DNA of 60,568 bases from Sphingomonas sp. CCH21-G11 (lineage in GTDB: Bacteria; Pseudomonadota; Alphaproteobacteria; Sphingomonadales; Sphingomonadaceae). The notes beneath the pieces are model-generated. The model saw only the letters and a program-made list of their open reading frames with translations, was not told where the DNA came from and did not search any database. Made by a program: the position numbers and the translations under genes. Of this stretch, positions 1-7,805 are shown in pieces (position 1 is the first letter of the stretch; each line of letters begins with the position of its first letter). The stretch is taken from positions 1-60,568 of the forward strand of contig NZ_LSHX01000015.1 of NCBI RefSeq assembly GCF_001555965.1. The letters are read 5' to 3'.

Positions 1-98
1 ATCTTTGCCCCCCCGCCCGCAAGGGTGTATGCTCCGTACCTCAAAACAAAAGGATACACGCCGACCGTTCCATTCGAACCGACAAAGGACCGCTCCAG

Positions 99-899
99 AT
101 GGCTTCGATGCTTGATTCTGCACAACCCGTCCCGGCTCCCGCCGCCGTCGCTCCGGAAATCCGGCGGATCGGCATGGCCGACGTCAACTGGGCGCTGTCG
201 GAAGGGTGGAAGGACTTCACCGCCAAGCGCGGCGATCTCATTTTCCTGGGGCTGCTGTATCCGTTCGTCTGTCTGCTCGCCGGGGCAATCGCGCTCAACG
301 ATTCATTGCTGCCGCTGTTCTTCCCCGCCGTCGCGGGGCTGTCGATCGCAGGACCCGCGGTCGCGGCGGGCTTTTACGAGCTTGCCCGACGGCGCGAGGC
401 CGGGCTCGAGTCGAGCTGGTGGCATTTCTTCGATCCGCTGAACGGTCGCAGCCGCACGCCGCTGGCGATGCTCAGCCTGGGCCTGGCGGTGCTGTTCGGC
501 GCGTGGCTGATGGCGGCCTATCTCATCTATGCCGCGACCCTGGGCCAGACCGGCGCGATGCAGATCGGCGACATTTTCGGGCGGCTGTTCACGACGCCGG
601 AGGGCTGGGCGATGATCGTGATCGGCCATCTGGTCGGCGCAGCCTTTGCCGCCGTGACGCTCGTGTTCGCCTTCATCTCCTTTCCGATGGTCGTCGACCG
701 CTCGGTCGAGGCGCCCGACGCGGTGCGCACGTCGCTCGCCGCCGCACGCCGCAACCCGGGGGAGACGCTGGGCTGGGGCCTGCGTGTCGGCGTGCTGCTC
801 GTGCTCGGCACGATCCCGTTCGCGATCGGGCTGGCGGTGGTGCTGCCGTGGCTCGGTTACGCGACCTGGCACCTCTACACCCGCGTCATCGTGCGCTGA
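99..899 (+). CDS. DUF2189 family integral membrane protein
   Basis: A 266-residue protein with about five to six hydrophobic segments (roughly residues 48-70, 76-97, 128-152, 172-205 and 232-258). The opening soluble stretch, with the motif WALSEGWKDF followed by a Gly/Leu-rich helix, and the aromatic end WHLYTRVIVR fit the DUF2189 family of alphaproteobacterial inner-membrane proteins, whose function is unknown. The ATG has an AAAGGA ribosome site nine bases upstream. It stands alone, 133 bases before the M61 peptidase. Family assignment is by motif reading; no biochemical role can be inferred. Confidence 0.8.
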   Translation: MASMLDSAQPVPAPAAVAPEIRRIGMADVNWALSEGWKDFTAKRGDLIFLGLLYPFVCLLAGAIALNDSLLPLFFPAVAGLSIAGPAVAAGFYELARRREAGLESSWWHFFDPLNGRSRTPLAMLSLGLAVLFGAWLMAAYLIYAATLGQTGAMQIGDIFGRLFTTPEGWAMIVIGHLVGAAFAAVTLVFAFISFPMVVDRSVEAPDAVRTSLAAARRNPGETLGWGLRVGVLLVLGTIPFAIGLAVVLPWLGYATWHLYTRVIVR

Positions 900-1032
900 A
901 GACGCGCACCCTGGCCCTGGCGAGACCGGGGCCGGGGCCGGCGATTTTCCCCGACGGTCTTTACGTGGCGCGGCGGGGCGGCTTATCTGCGCGACCAGCC
1001 GCCTTTCCCGTTCCTTTCACGAAAGACAGTCG

Positions 1033-2958
1033 ATGCTCCGATCGGTCGCGTTCTCCACCCTGATGCTTGCCGCCGCCCCCCTCGCCCTGATCACAGATGC
1101 GGCGGCGCAGAACCGGTCCCAGCCCCAGCCGCTGCCGATCACCAGCACCATCCCGGCCGCGCGCGACATTCCCTATCCCGGCACGATCAAGCTCGAAGTC
1201 GACGCGACCCGGATCAACCAGGCGATCTATCGCGTAAAGGAGACGATTCCCGTCGCCGGCGCCGGGCCAATGGCGCTGCTGATGCCGCAATGGTTGCCCG
1301 GCAAGCATGCGCCGCGCGGCGAAATCGAAAAGCTGGCGGGACTGACCATCACCGCCAATGGCCAGCGGCTGGCGTGGCGGCGCGACCCGCTCGACGTCTA
1401 TGCCTTTCATATCGACGTGCCCGCCGGCGTGCGCGCGGTCATCGTCACGTTCGAATTCCTGTCGGCAACCCAGCCCAACCAGGGACGCGTCGTCGTCACC
1501 CCCGACATGCTCAACCTGCAATGGGAAGCCGTCAGCCTCTATCCCGCCGGCTATTTCACCCGCCAGATCCCGGTCGAGGCGACGGTGACCTATCCGGACG
1601 GGTGGACCGCCGCGTCCGGCCTGGCCGCGACACGCGAGGGCGCGGTCTATCGCTATGAGAAGACCGATTACGAAACGCTGGTCGATTCGCCGGTGTTCGC
1701 CGGGCGCTATTTCCGCGAGTGGAAATTGTCCGACCGCGTCGACCTGAACGTTGTTGCCGACACGCCCGAGGAGCTCGCAGCGACCGAGGACCAGATCGCC
1801 AAGCACCGCGCGCTGGTGACCCAGGCCGTCGCGCTGTTCGGCGCGCAGCATTATGACCGCTACGAATTCCTGCTGGCGATCACCAACAAGATGGGCTCGA
1901 TCGGGCTCGAGCATCACCGCAGCTCCGAAAACGGCGTCGATCCCGGCTATTTCACCGAATGGGACAAGGGGCCGGGCGAGCGCAACCTGCTGCCGCACGA
2001 AATGGTGCACAGCTGGAACGGCAAGTATCGCCGCGGTGCCGACCTGTTCACCCCCGATTTCAAGACGCCGATGCAGGACAGCCTGCTCTGGGTCTATGAA
2101 GGGCAGACGCAGTTCTGGGGCTATGTGCTCGGCGCGCGATCGGGCCTGTTCACCAAGCAGCAGACGCTGGACGCCTATGCGGCAATCGCGGCCTCGCTCG
2201 ACACGCGCAAGGGCCGCGAATGGCGCCCGCTGGTCGATACCACCAACGATCCGATCATCTCCGCACGCCGGCCCAAGGGCTGGGTGAGCTATCAGCGTTC
2301 GGAGGATTACTACAATGAGGGCCTGCTGATCTGGCTCGAGGTGGATTCGATCCTGCGCCGCGAGTCGCGCGGCAAAAAGTCGATGGACGATTTCGCGAGG
2401 GCGTTTTTCGGGGTCAATGACGGCGACTGGGGCGTGCTGACCTACACGTTCGACGACGTCGTCGCGACGCTGAATGCGATCCAGCCCTATGACTGGCGCA
2501 CGCTGCTCGACACGCGCGTCAATCGGCCCAGCGATCGCGCGCCGCTCGCCGGACTGACCGACAACGGCTACAAGCTGGTCTATGGCGACGAGCCGAGCGC
2601 GTTCCTCAAGGATCGCGAAACCCGGGGCAAGGCGAACGACTTCACCTATTCGATCGGCGTCGTGCTCAACAAGGAAGGCGTGATTTCATCCGTCGATTGG
2701 GGCGGACCGGCGTATAAGCAGGGGCTGACCACGGGTGCGACGCTGGTCGCGGTCAATGGACAGACTTATACTCCCGAGCGTTTGAAGAAGGCCATCACCG
2801 CCGCCAAGGGAACGACGACGCCGATTCGGCTGATGGTCAAGGAAGGCGAAGCCTATCGTGACGTGGTCGTCGACTATCGCGAAGGGCTGCGTTATCCGCG
2901 CCTCGAAAAAATCGCTTCGGGAGAGGCGGGCCTGGATCGGCTGTTGACAGCAAAATAA
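1033..2958 (+). CDS. M61 family metallopeptidase with PDZ domain
   Basis: A 641-residue secreted zinc peptidase of the M61 (glycyl aminopeptidase) family. The start at 1033 gives a normal signal peptide (MLRSVAFSTLMLAAAPLAL, cleavage near AAAQ); the open frame continues upstream to 784 without signal-like sequence, so the longer form is unlikely. An N-terminal beta domain is followed by the zinc motif HEMVH at residues 322-326, with a third ligand candidate in YEGQ about 30 residues on (E356). The C-terminal part (about residues 540-620) resembles a PDZ domain. Expected in the periplasm. Ends 12 bases before ppa, so the two may be co-transcribed. Confidence 0.9.
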   Translation: MLRSVAFSTLMLAAAPLALITDAAAQNRSQPQPLPITSTIPAARDIPYPGTIKLEVDATRINQAIYRVKETIPVAGAGPMALLMPQWLPGKHAPRGEIEKLAGLTITANGQRLAWRRDPLDVYAFHIDVPAGVRAVIVTFEFLSATQPNQGRVVVTPDMLNLQWEAVSLYPAGYFTRQIPVEATVTYPDGWTAASGLAATREGAVYRYEKTDYETLVDSPVFAGRYFREWKLSDRVDLNVVADTPEELAATEDQIAKHRALVTQAVALFGAQHYDRYEFLLAITNKMGSIGLEHHRSSENGVDPGYFTEWDKGPGERNLLPHEMVHSWNGKYRRGADLFTPDFKTPMQDSLLWVYEGQTQFWGYVLGARSGLFTKQQTLDAYAAIAASLDTRKGREWRPLVDTTNDPIISARRPKGWVSYQRSEDYYNEGLLIWLEVDSILRRESRGKKSMDDFARAFFGVNDGDWGVLTYTFDDVVATLNAIQPYDWRTLLDTRVNRPSDRAPLAGLTDNGYKLVYGDEPSAFLKDRETRGKANDFTYSIGVVLNKEGVISSVDWGGPAYKQGLTTGATLVAVNGQTYTPERLKKAITAAKGTTTPIRLMVKEGEAYRDVVVDYREGLRYPRLEKIASGEAGLDRLLTAK

Positions 2959-2970
2959 GGAAGAACAGCA

Positions 2971-3510
2971 ATGCGTATCGACATGGTGCCGGTGGGGGAC
3001 GATCCGCCCAACAGCCTGAACTGCATTATCGAAGTACCCGTCGGCGGCGAGCCGGTGAAATATGAATTCGACAAGAAATCGGGCGCGCTGTTCGTCGACC
3101 GCATCCTGCACACGCCGATGCGCTACCCGGCCAATTATGGCTTCATCCCGCACACCCTGTCGCCCGACGGCGACCCGCTGGACGCGCTCGTCGTCGCCCG
3201 CTCGCCCTTCATTCCCGGCTGTATCGTCCGCGTGCGCCCGATCGCGGTGCTGCTGCTGGAGGACGAGGCCGGCGGCGACGAGAAGCTGCTGACCGTGCCG
3301 GTCGACGCGACCTTCCCCTATTACACCAAGGTCGACGAGAAAGAGGATCTGCCCGAGATCGTGATGCAGCAGATCGAGCATTTCTTCACCCACTACAAGG
3401 ACCTGGAGGCCAAGAAGTGGGTCCGGGTCGGCCATTGGGAAAATGCCGATTATGCGCGCCGCATCGTCCTCGAGGCGATTGCACGCGCGGAGCAAGCAAA
3501 GGCTGCCTGA
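2971..3510 (+). CDS. ppa: Inorganic pyrophosphatase
   Basis: A 179-residue soluble class I (family I) inorganic pyrophosphatase that hydrolyses pyrophosphate to phosphate and pulls biosynthetic reactions forward. The signature DGDPLDALVV (three metal-binding aspartates) lies near residue 70, preceded by the conserved MRYPANYGFIP. Length is typical of bacterial hexameric enzymes. An AAGGAA ribosome site lies upstream of the ATG. It follows the M61 peptidase by only 12 bases, which suggests readthrough from that gene. Confidence 0.96.
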   Translation: MRIDMVPVGDDPPNSLNCIIEVPVGGEPVKYEFDKKSGALFVDRILHTPMRYPANYGFIPHTLSPDGDPLDALVVARSPFIPGCIVRVRPIAVLLLEDEAGGDEKLLTVPVDATFPYYTKVDEKEDLPEIVMQQIEHFFTHYKDLEAKKWVRVGHWENADYARRIVLEAIARAEQAKAA

Positions 3511-3542
3511 GCGGGCGGCTGCAAGCAGGCAAGGAACGAAAG

Positions 3543-3623
3543 CGTCGCCCGGCGCAGGCCGGGGCCGCTGACAGAATCGAGCGCCCGGTATGGGTAGCGA
3601 CCCCGGCCCCCGCCGGGGCGACG
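3543..3623. repeat. Imperfect long inverted repeat (REP-like)
   Basis: Two arms of about 27 bases, 3543-3569 and 3596-3623, are near-perfect reverse complements (both built on CGTCGCCC / GGCCGGGG / CGCT) around a 26-base spacer. The element sits between the convergent ends of ppa and the GNAT gene, where it could fold into a strong hairpin. There is no T-run, so a rho-independent terminator role is not shown. It looks like a dispersed intergenic palindrome. Confidence 0.6.
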
Positions 3624-3631
3624 CCCGATTC

Positions 3632-4117
3632 CTAGTTCCGGCCAGTGCCAAGCGCCGTCAGCGCATCCCCCTCCAGCCGCCAGACTTCCCAGCTCGGGTC
3701 GTGCGCCGCGCCCAGCCGCTCGTAGAAGCGCTTGGCACCCCCGTTGGTGACCAGCACCGCCCAGGACATCCAGGCGCAGTCGCGCGCGACCGCCTCCGCG
3801 CCCAGCGCGCGCAGCAATGCCTCGCCCGCCCCGCTGCCGCGCGCGCTGGCGTCGACATACAGGTCCTCCAGATAGAGCACGGGCCGCGTCGTCCAGAAAT
3901 TATAGGTCAGGAACCATAGCGCGATGCCGACCACGCGGCCGTCGAGCTCGGCGACATGGCCGTGTCCGCTCGGCGGATCGCCGAACAGCGCGGCTTCCAG
4001 CGCCCCCGCGCTTCCCGTCACCCATTCGGGGCGCTCGAGATGCCGGCCAAAGGCGTGCAGCAGGGCCTGGATCTCGGGCAGGTCGCGCGGCTCGGCGCGG
4101 CGAATGGTGACGGGCAT
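3632..4117 (-). CDS. GNAT family N-acetyltransferase
   Basis: About 161 residues with the GNAT fold: N-terminal MPVTIRRAEPRDLPEIQALL, a central LYVDASARGSGAGEALL that is the acetyl-CoA pyrophosphate loop (R-x-x-G-x-G/A type), and C-terminal FYERLGA. Substrate unknown. Two ATGs lie six bases apart; the one at 4117 is preferred because GGGAGA lies seven bases before it, while the upstream ATG (4123) is only one base from that site. The frame stays open upstream to 4363, but that part overlaps the neighbouring transporter antisense and has no family sequence. Confidence 0.85.
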   Translation of the reverse strand: MPVTIRRAEPRDLPEIQALLHAFGRHLERPEWVTGSAGALEAALFGDPPSGHGHVAELDGRVVGIALWFLTYNFWTTRPVLYLEDLYVDASARGSGAGEALLRALGAEAVARDCAWMSWAVLVTNGGAKRFYERLGAAHDPSWEVWRLEGDALTALGTGRN

Positions 4118-4155
4118 CGGCATTTCTCCCAAATCTTTGGCCGGTCGGGGTGCGT

Positions 4156-5052
4156 TCAGGCGGGCGCGGCCGGCGTCGCGACCACCGCGCCCTTCGTGCG
4201 GCCAGTGCCCCACGCCACGCCGGCGATGATCATCGCTGTGCCCGCCAGCGTGAACCACGACACCTGCTCGCCGAACACCATCCAGCCGAGCAACGCGGCC
4301 CAGATGAACGCGGTGTATTCGGTCGGCGCCAGGAAGCTCGCCTCCGCGCGCGCATAGCCCCACGACATCAGCGCCATCGAAATGATGGTGAACAGCGCCG
4401 CCGCCACGATTTCGTCAAACAGCGCGACCGGCGGTACGCTCAGCCATATGGGGGCACCGATCAGCAGCAGCGTGCCGACCAGCAGGGTCTGGTAGAAGAC
4501 GACCTCCGCCGGGCCGGCGACCAGCGCCTGCTGGCGCATCAGGATGATGTTCCACGCATAGCACAGCGCCGAGGCGAGGACGGCGAGCGCACCGAGCAGC
4601 GCATCGTCCCCCATCCGCGCCTGCGACTGGCCGAACATGATGACCATGACGCCCAGAAACGCGACCAGCGTCGCCCATATCGCGCGCGGCGGCACGCGTT
4701 CCTTCAGGATCAGCCCGGCCAGGATCAGCGCGAGCAGGGGTGCGATGAACGAAAGCCCGATCGCCTGCGCCATCGGCAGCCGGCCGAGCCCCCAGAAGAA
4801 CAGCAGCGCCATGACCACCGATACCGACGCCCGCGTCAAATGGACGCGCAGCACCGCCGCATCGGGGCGGCGCGGCCCGTTGAGCGCGAAATATGTGCCC
4901 GACATCGGCAGCGCCGCCAGCGTGCGCCACAGCAGCGCCGAATAGACCCCGATCGCGGGAACGAGTTCCTTCATCAGCGCGTCCATGCCCGAGAAGATCG
5001 CGATGCCGGTCATCACGACGAAGAAAGGCAACAGGGGGCGCGGATCGTTCAC
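4156..5052 (-). CDS. EamA/DMT superfamily transporter
   Basis: A 298-residue inner-membrane protein with about ten transmembrane helices arranged as two EamA repeats, beginning RPLLPFFVVMTGIAIFSGMDALMK. This matches the drug/metabolite transporter superfamily (RhaT/YdcZ-like exporters). The second repeat contains the family-typical EYTAFIWAALLGWMVFGEQVS. The start is GTG at 5052. Substrate cannot be predicted. The next gene on this strand, GNAT, begins 38 bases downstream and could be co-transcribed. Confidence 0.88.
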   Translation of the reverse strand: MNDPRPLLPFFVVMTGIAIFSGMDALMKELVPAIGVYSALLWRTLAALPMSGTYFALNGPRRPDAAVLRVHLTRASVSVVMALLFFWGLGRLPMAQAIGLSFIAPLLALILAGLILKERVPPRAIWATLVAFLGVMVIMFGQSQARMGDDALLGALAVLASALCYAWNIILMRQQALVAGPAEVVFYQTLLVGTLLLIGAPIWLSVPPVALFDEIVAAALFTIISMALMSWGYARAEASFLAPTEYTAFIWAALLGWMVFGEQVSWFTLAGTAMIIAGVAWGTGRTKGAVVATPAAPA

Positions 5053-5184
5053 GCGCGCCGTCTAGCCGGTTTGGCGGGCGGCGAACATCGGGCATGCAAA
5101 GTTGCGCAACCGATCGAAAATCGGGGCTGGCCGCGCGGTCACCGCCTGATAGGCTGGGCGCGGAACCAAGTGGGGGACGACCGC

Positions 5185-6528
5185 ATGCGCACACGCCTGA
5201 TCGCCTGGGTCGCCGCCGCGCTGATCGCGTTGGGCGGGGCCGGTGACGCCGATGCCCAGAAGCTCGCGATGGTCGGCGGGACGCTGATCGACGGGACGCT
5301 GCGCGATCCGATCCGCGACAGCGTCATCCTGATCGACGGCGAGCGGATCGTGGCGGTCGGGACGGTCGACAGCCTGCCCGTTCCCGCCGATGCGCGGGTC
5401 ATCTCGACCGAGGGCATGACGGTGATGCCGGGGCTGTGGGACATGCATGTCCACCTGATGCTCAACGGCCATGCCGACTATGCGCATTGGGACCGCACCT
5501 ACCTCAACCAGCTGCGCGACGTCATCATGCCGGCATCCGCCCGCCAGCTGCTGATGGCGGGCGTGACCGGCGCGCGCGATCTCGGCGCGCCGCTGGAGGA
5601 CAGCATCGCCGTGCGCGACGCGATCCGGGCGGGCCGCATTCCGGGGCCGACCCTGTTCGTCTCTGGCCCGTTCATCCAGAAAACGCCCTATCCGGGCACC
5701 GAGGCATTTCGCTGGGGCGTGACCTCGCCCGAGGATGCACGGGCAAAGGTGCGCCGCATCGCCGCCGCCGGGGTCGATGTCGTCAAGCTGATCGACCAGG
5801 ACGAAATGAGCGAGGCCGAAGTCGCGGCGATCATCGACGAGGCGCACAAGCACAAGCTGCCGGTGATCGCGCATTCGCATCGCCCGGACGAAGTTCGGCG
5901 CGGGCTCAAGATGGGCGTCGACGGCTTTGAACATACCGGGCTGTCCGCCGCGCCCGAATACCCGGCCGACATCATCGCGGCGCTGCGCGAACGCACCGCC
6001 GACATGGCGTCGGGGCCGCTCTTCTGGACCCCCACGATCGAGGGGCTGTTCAATTTCCCCGATACGGTGAAGAATCACGAGCATATCGATGCGACCGACT
6101 GGCACGAGGGGCTGCCGCCCGAGATCGTCGCCGACATCCGCCAGTCGCTGAGCCATCCCGAGCGAATCAGCTATTTCCAACAGACCCCGCAACGCTGGCC
6201 GACGCTCAAGCGCAAGTTCCAGCAGCTGCGCGACTCGGGCGTGCTGATGCTGATCGGCACCGATTCGGGCATCCCGATGAAATTCCATTCAGGGAGCACG
6301 TGGCACGAGCTGGACGTGTGGGTGAACCAGCTGGGCGTGCCCCCCGTCGACGCGATCCGTGCCGCCACCTACTGGCCCGCCGTCGCGATGAAGGCCGATC
6401 GCGACTATGGCACCGTCACCGAGGGCAAATATGCCGACATCATCGCGGTCAAGGGCGACGCGCTGAAGCACATTGCGCTGCTCCAGCGCGTCGACATCGT
6501 CGTCAAACATGGGCGACAGGTGAAATAG
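5185..6528 (+). CDS. Secreted amidohydrolase family protein
   Basis: A 447-residue metal-dependent amidohydrolase. Residues 1-24 form a signal peptide ending ADA|Q, so the enzyme is probably periplasmic. The metal motif HVH is at H88-H90 (PGLWDMHVHLM); later conserved pieces include the lysine region VDVVKLIDQD, the histidine segment AHSHRPDEV, GFEHTG, and the aspartate in LIGTDSGIPM. The C-terminal YGTVTEGKYADIIAV is the usual composite beta-sandwich end. It resembles imidazolonepropionase/prolidase-like amidohydrolases; the true substrate is unknown. A GGGGGACGA ribosome site precedes the ATG. Confidence 0.88.
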   Translation: MRTRLIAWVAAALIALGGAGDADAQKLAMVGGTLIDGTLRDPIRDSVILIDGERIVAVGTVDSLPVPADARVISTEGMTVMPGLWDMHVHLMLNGHADYAHWDRTYLNQLRDVIMPASARQLLMAGVTGARDLGAPLEDSIAVRDAIRAGRIPGPTLFVSGPFIQKTPYPGTEAFRWGVTSPEDARAKVRRIAAAGVDVVKLIDQDEMSEAEVAAIIDEAHKHKLPVIAHSHRPDEVRRGLKMGVDGFEHTGLSAAPEYPADIIAALRERTADMASGPLFWTPTIEGLFNFPDTVKNHEHIDATDWHEGLPPEIVADIRQSLSHPERISYFQQTPQRWPTLKRKFQQLRDSGVLMLIGTDSGIPMKFHSGSTWHELDVWVNQLGVPPVDAIRAATYWPAVAMKADRDYGTVTEGKYADIIAVKGDALKHIALLQRVDIVVKHGRQVK

Positions 6529-6556
6529 CGACGCCGCCGCCTTTGCACCCCTAATG

Positions 6557-7285
6557 TCAGGCGCGTCGCGCCAGCGTCAGGATCGACAGGCCCGGCGGCA
6601 TCGGCACGCGCCCGACCAGATGGCGTTCGAGCCGGAAGATCGCGTCGAACGCGGCATTGAGCGGCGCGGCGGGCGGCGAATCGTCGCTGTCGTCCTTGCC
6701 GGTCAGCTTGCCCGCGACCCGTGCGGCGACGGCCGCGGGAAACAGCAGCGAGTTGATGTAGCGCAGGCCATTATGGGTCAGGCCAGCGTCCGCGATCGCG
6801 CGCGCCAGCGTCGCCTTGGTGTAACGTCGCTTATGATGATTGACGACGTCGTGCGCGCTCCACATCCACGGATGCGCCGGCACCGCGATCAGGATGTGAC
6901 CGCCCGGCTTCAGGCAATCCGCCATCGCGCCGAGCGCGGCAACATCGGCATCGACATGCTCGATCACGTCGAGCACCGCGATCAGGTCGTAATGCCCGCG
7001 CGCGATGCCCGGCAGTTCGGGCAGCGGCGCGTCGAGCACGGGCTTGCCCAGCCGCGCGCTGGCAATGGCGCGCGCCGCTGCGTCGATCTCGATCGCGTCG
7101 ACCTCGCCGAAGCGCGCCAGCATCGGCAGATTGTGCCCGGTGCCGCACCCGATCTCGAGGATCCGCGCGCCCGCGCCCAGCCCGGCTTCGCGCGCGATAT
7201 AGTCGTTCAGCACCTCGCGCCGGGCGCGATACCACCAGTGCGTCGTGTCGTGCGCCGCCATGCGGTCATAGACGATCCGGTCCAT
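6557..7285 (-). CDS. Class I SAM-dependent methyltransferase
   Basis: 242 residues with the SAM-binding motif I LEIGCGTG at residues 43-50, motif II acidic residue in VDAIEIDAAA, and the post-motif LIAVLDVIEHVDAD. The N-terminal HWWYRARREVL is common in methyltransferases linked to polyprenyl-glycan or surface-sugar loci. It ends 28 bases from the convergent amidohydrolase and lies 26 bases downstream of the gtrA-like gene on the same strand, so the two probably form an operon. The acceptor is unknown. Confidence 0.88.
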   Translation of the reverse strand: MDRIVYDRMAAHDTTHWWYRARREVLNDYIAREAGLGAGARILEIGCGTGHNLPMLARFGEVDAIEIDAAARAIASARLGKPVLDAPLPELPGIARGHYDLIAVLDVIEHVDADVAALGAMADCLKPGGHILIAVPAHPWMWSAHDVVNHHKRRYTKATLARAIADAGLTHNGLRYINSLLFPAAVAARVAGKLTGKDDSDDSPPAAPLNAAFDAIFRLERHLVGRVPMPPGLSILTLARRA

Positions 7286-7311
7286 CGCTCAGTCGCTCCG
7301 CCCGCGCGCGC

Positions 7312-7743
7312 TCACCGGAACACCCAGTGCCGGTTGAGCAGGAAGGTGACGACCGGGACGAGCAGAACGCCGGGGATCAGCGGCACCCAGGCGGGCTGGC
7401 CCAGCCGGTCGGTCACGACCCAGGTGATGACCGCATGCATCGCCAGGCCCAGCGCCTGGACGAACACGAACCGCGCCTGCTGGCCCGGCCCGCGACGGTC
7501 GATACCCTGGCCGCGAAAGCTCCAGCGGCTGTGCAGGAAAAAGCCCGCGCTGACCGCGGCGGCAAAGGCGAAGGGCACCGCAAGCACCGCGCGGTCGCCG
7601 GTAAAGACGTAGAGCGCGAGCGGCAGATAGACCGCGCTGTAGATCAGGGTGGAGATGCCGCCCGCAATCAGGAAGCGGATCAACTGACCCACCACCGGCC
7701 GTTGGTTCACCACTCGGGACACGCGCTCGACTGCACCCAGCAT
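7312..7743 (-). CDS. GtrA family membrane protein
   Basis: About 143 residues with four hydrophobic helices and the GtrA-type pattern: RFLIAGGISTLIYSAVY at the start, HSRWSFRGQG in the middle, and FLLNRHWVFR at the end. GtrA proteins are thought to help move undecaprenyl-linked sugars across the inner membrane. An in-frame TTG at 7758 is an alternative start; the ATG at 7743 is preferred because AAGG lies about five bases before it. Followed by a methyltransferase and divergent from a large GT-C-like protein. Confidence 0.85.
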   Translation of the reverse strand: MLGAVERVSRVVNQRPVVGQLIRFLIAGGISTLIYSAVYLPLALYVFTGDRAVLAVPFAFAAAVSAGFFLHSRWSFRGQGIDRRGPGQQARFVFVQALGLAMHAVITWVVTDRLGQPAWVPLIPGVLLVPVVTFLLNRHWVFR

Positions 7744-7805
7744 CTTGGCCTTGCTCAAAACGTGGCGCTCGCCCTAATCGTCGCGCGCACACGAGGGAAG
7801 CGAAA

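Noticed and set aside
1..98. Coding or regulatory element at the left edge
   Set aside because: Only a ribosome site for the DUF2189 gene is clear; the rest shows no gene or repeat I can support.
784..1032. Longer N-terminus for the M61 peptidase
   Set aside because: The upstream extension overlaps the DUF2189 gene and has no family sequence; the 1033 start gives a proper signal peptide.
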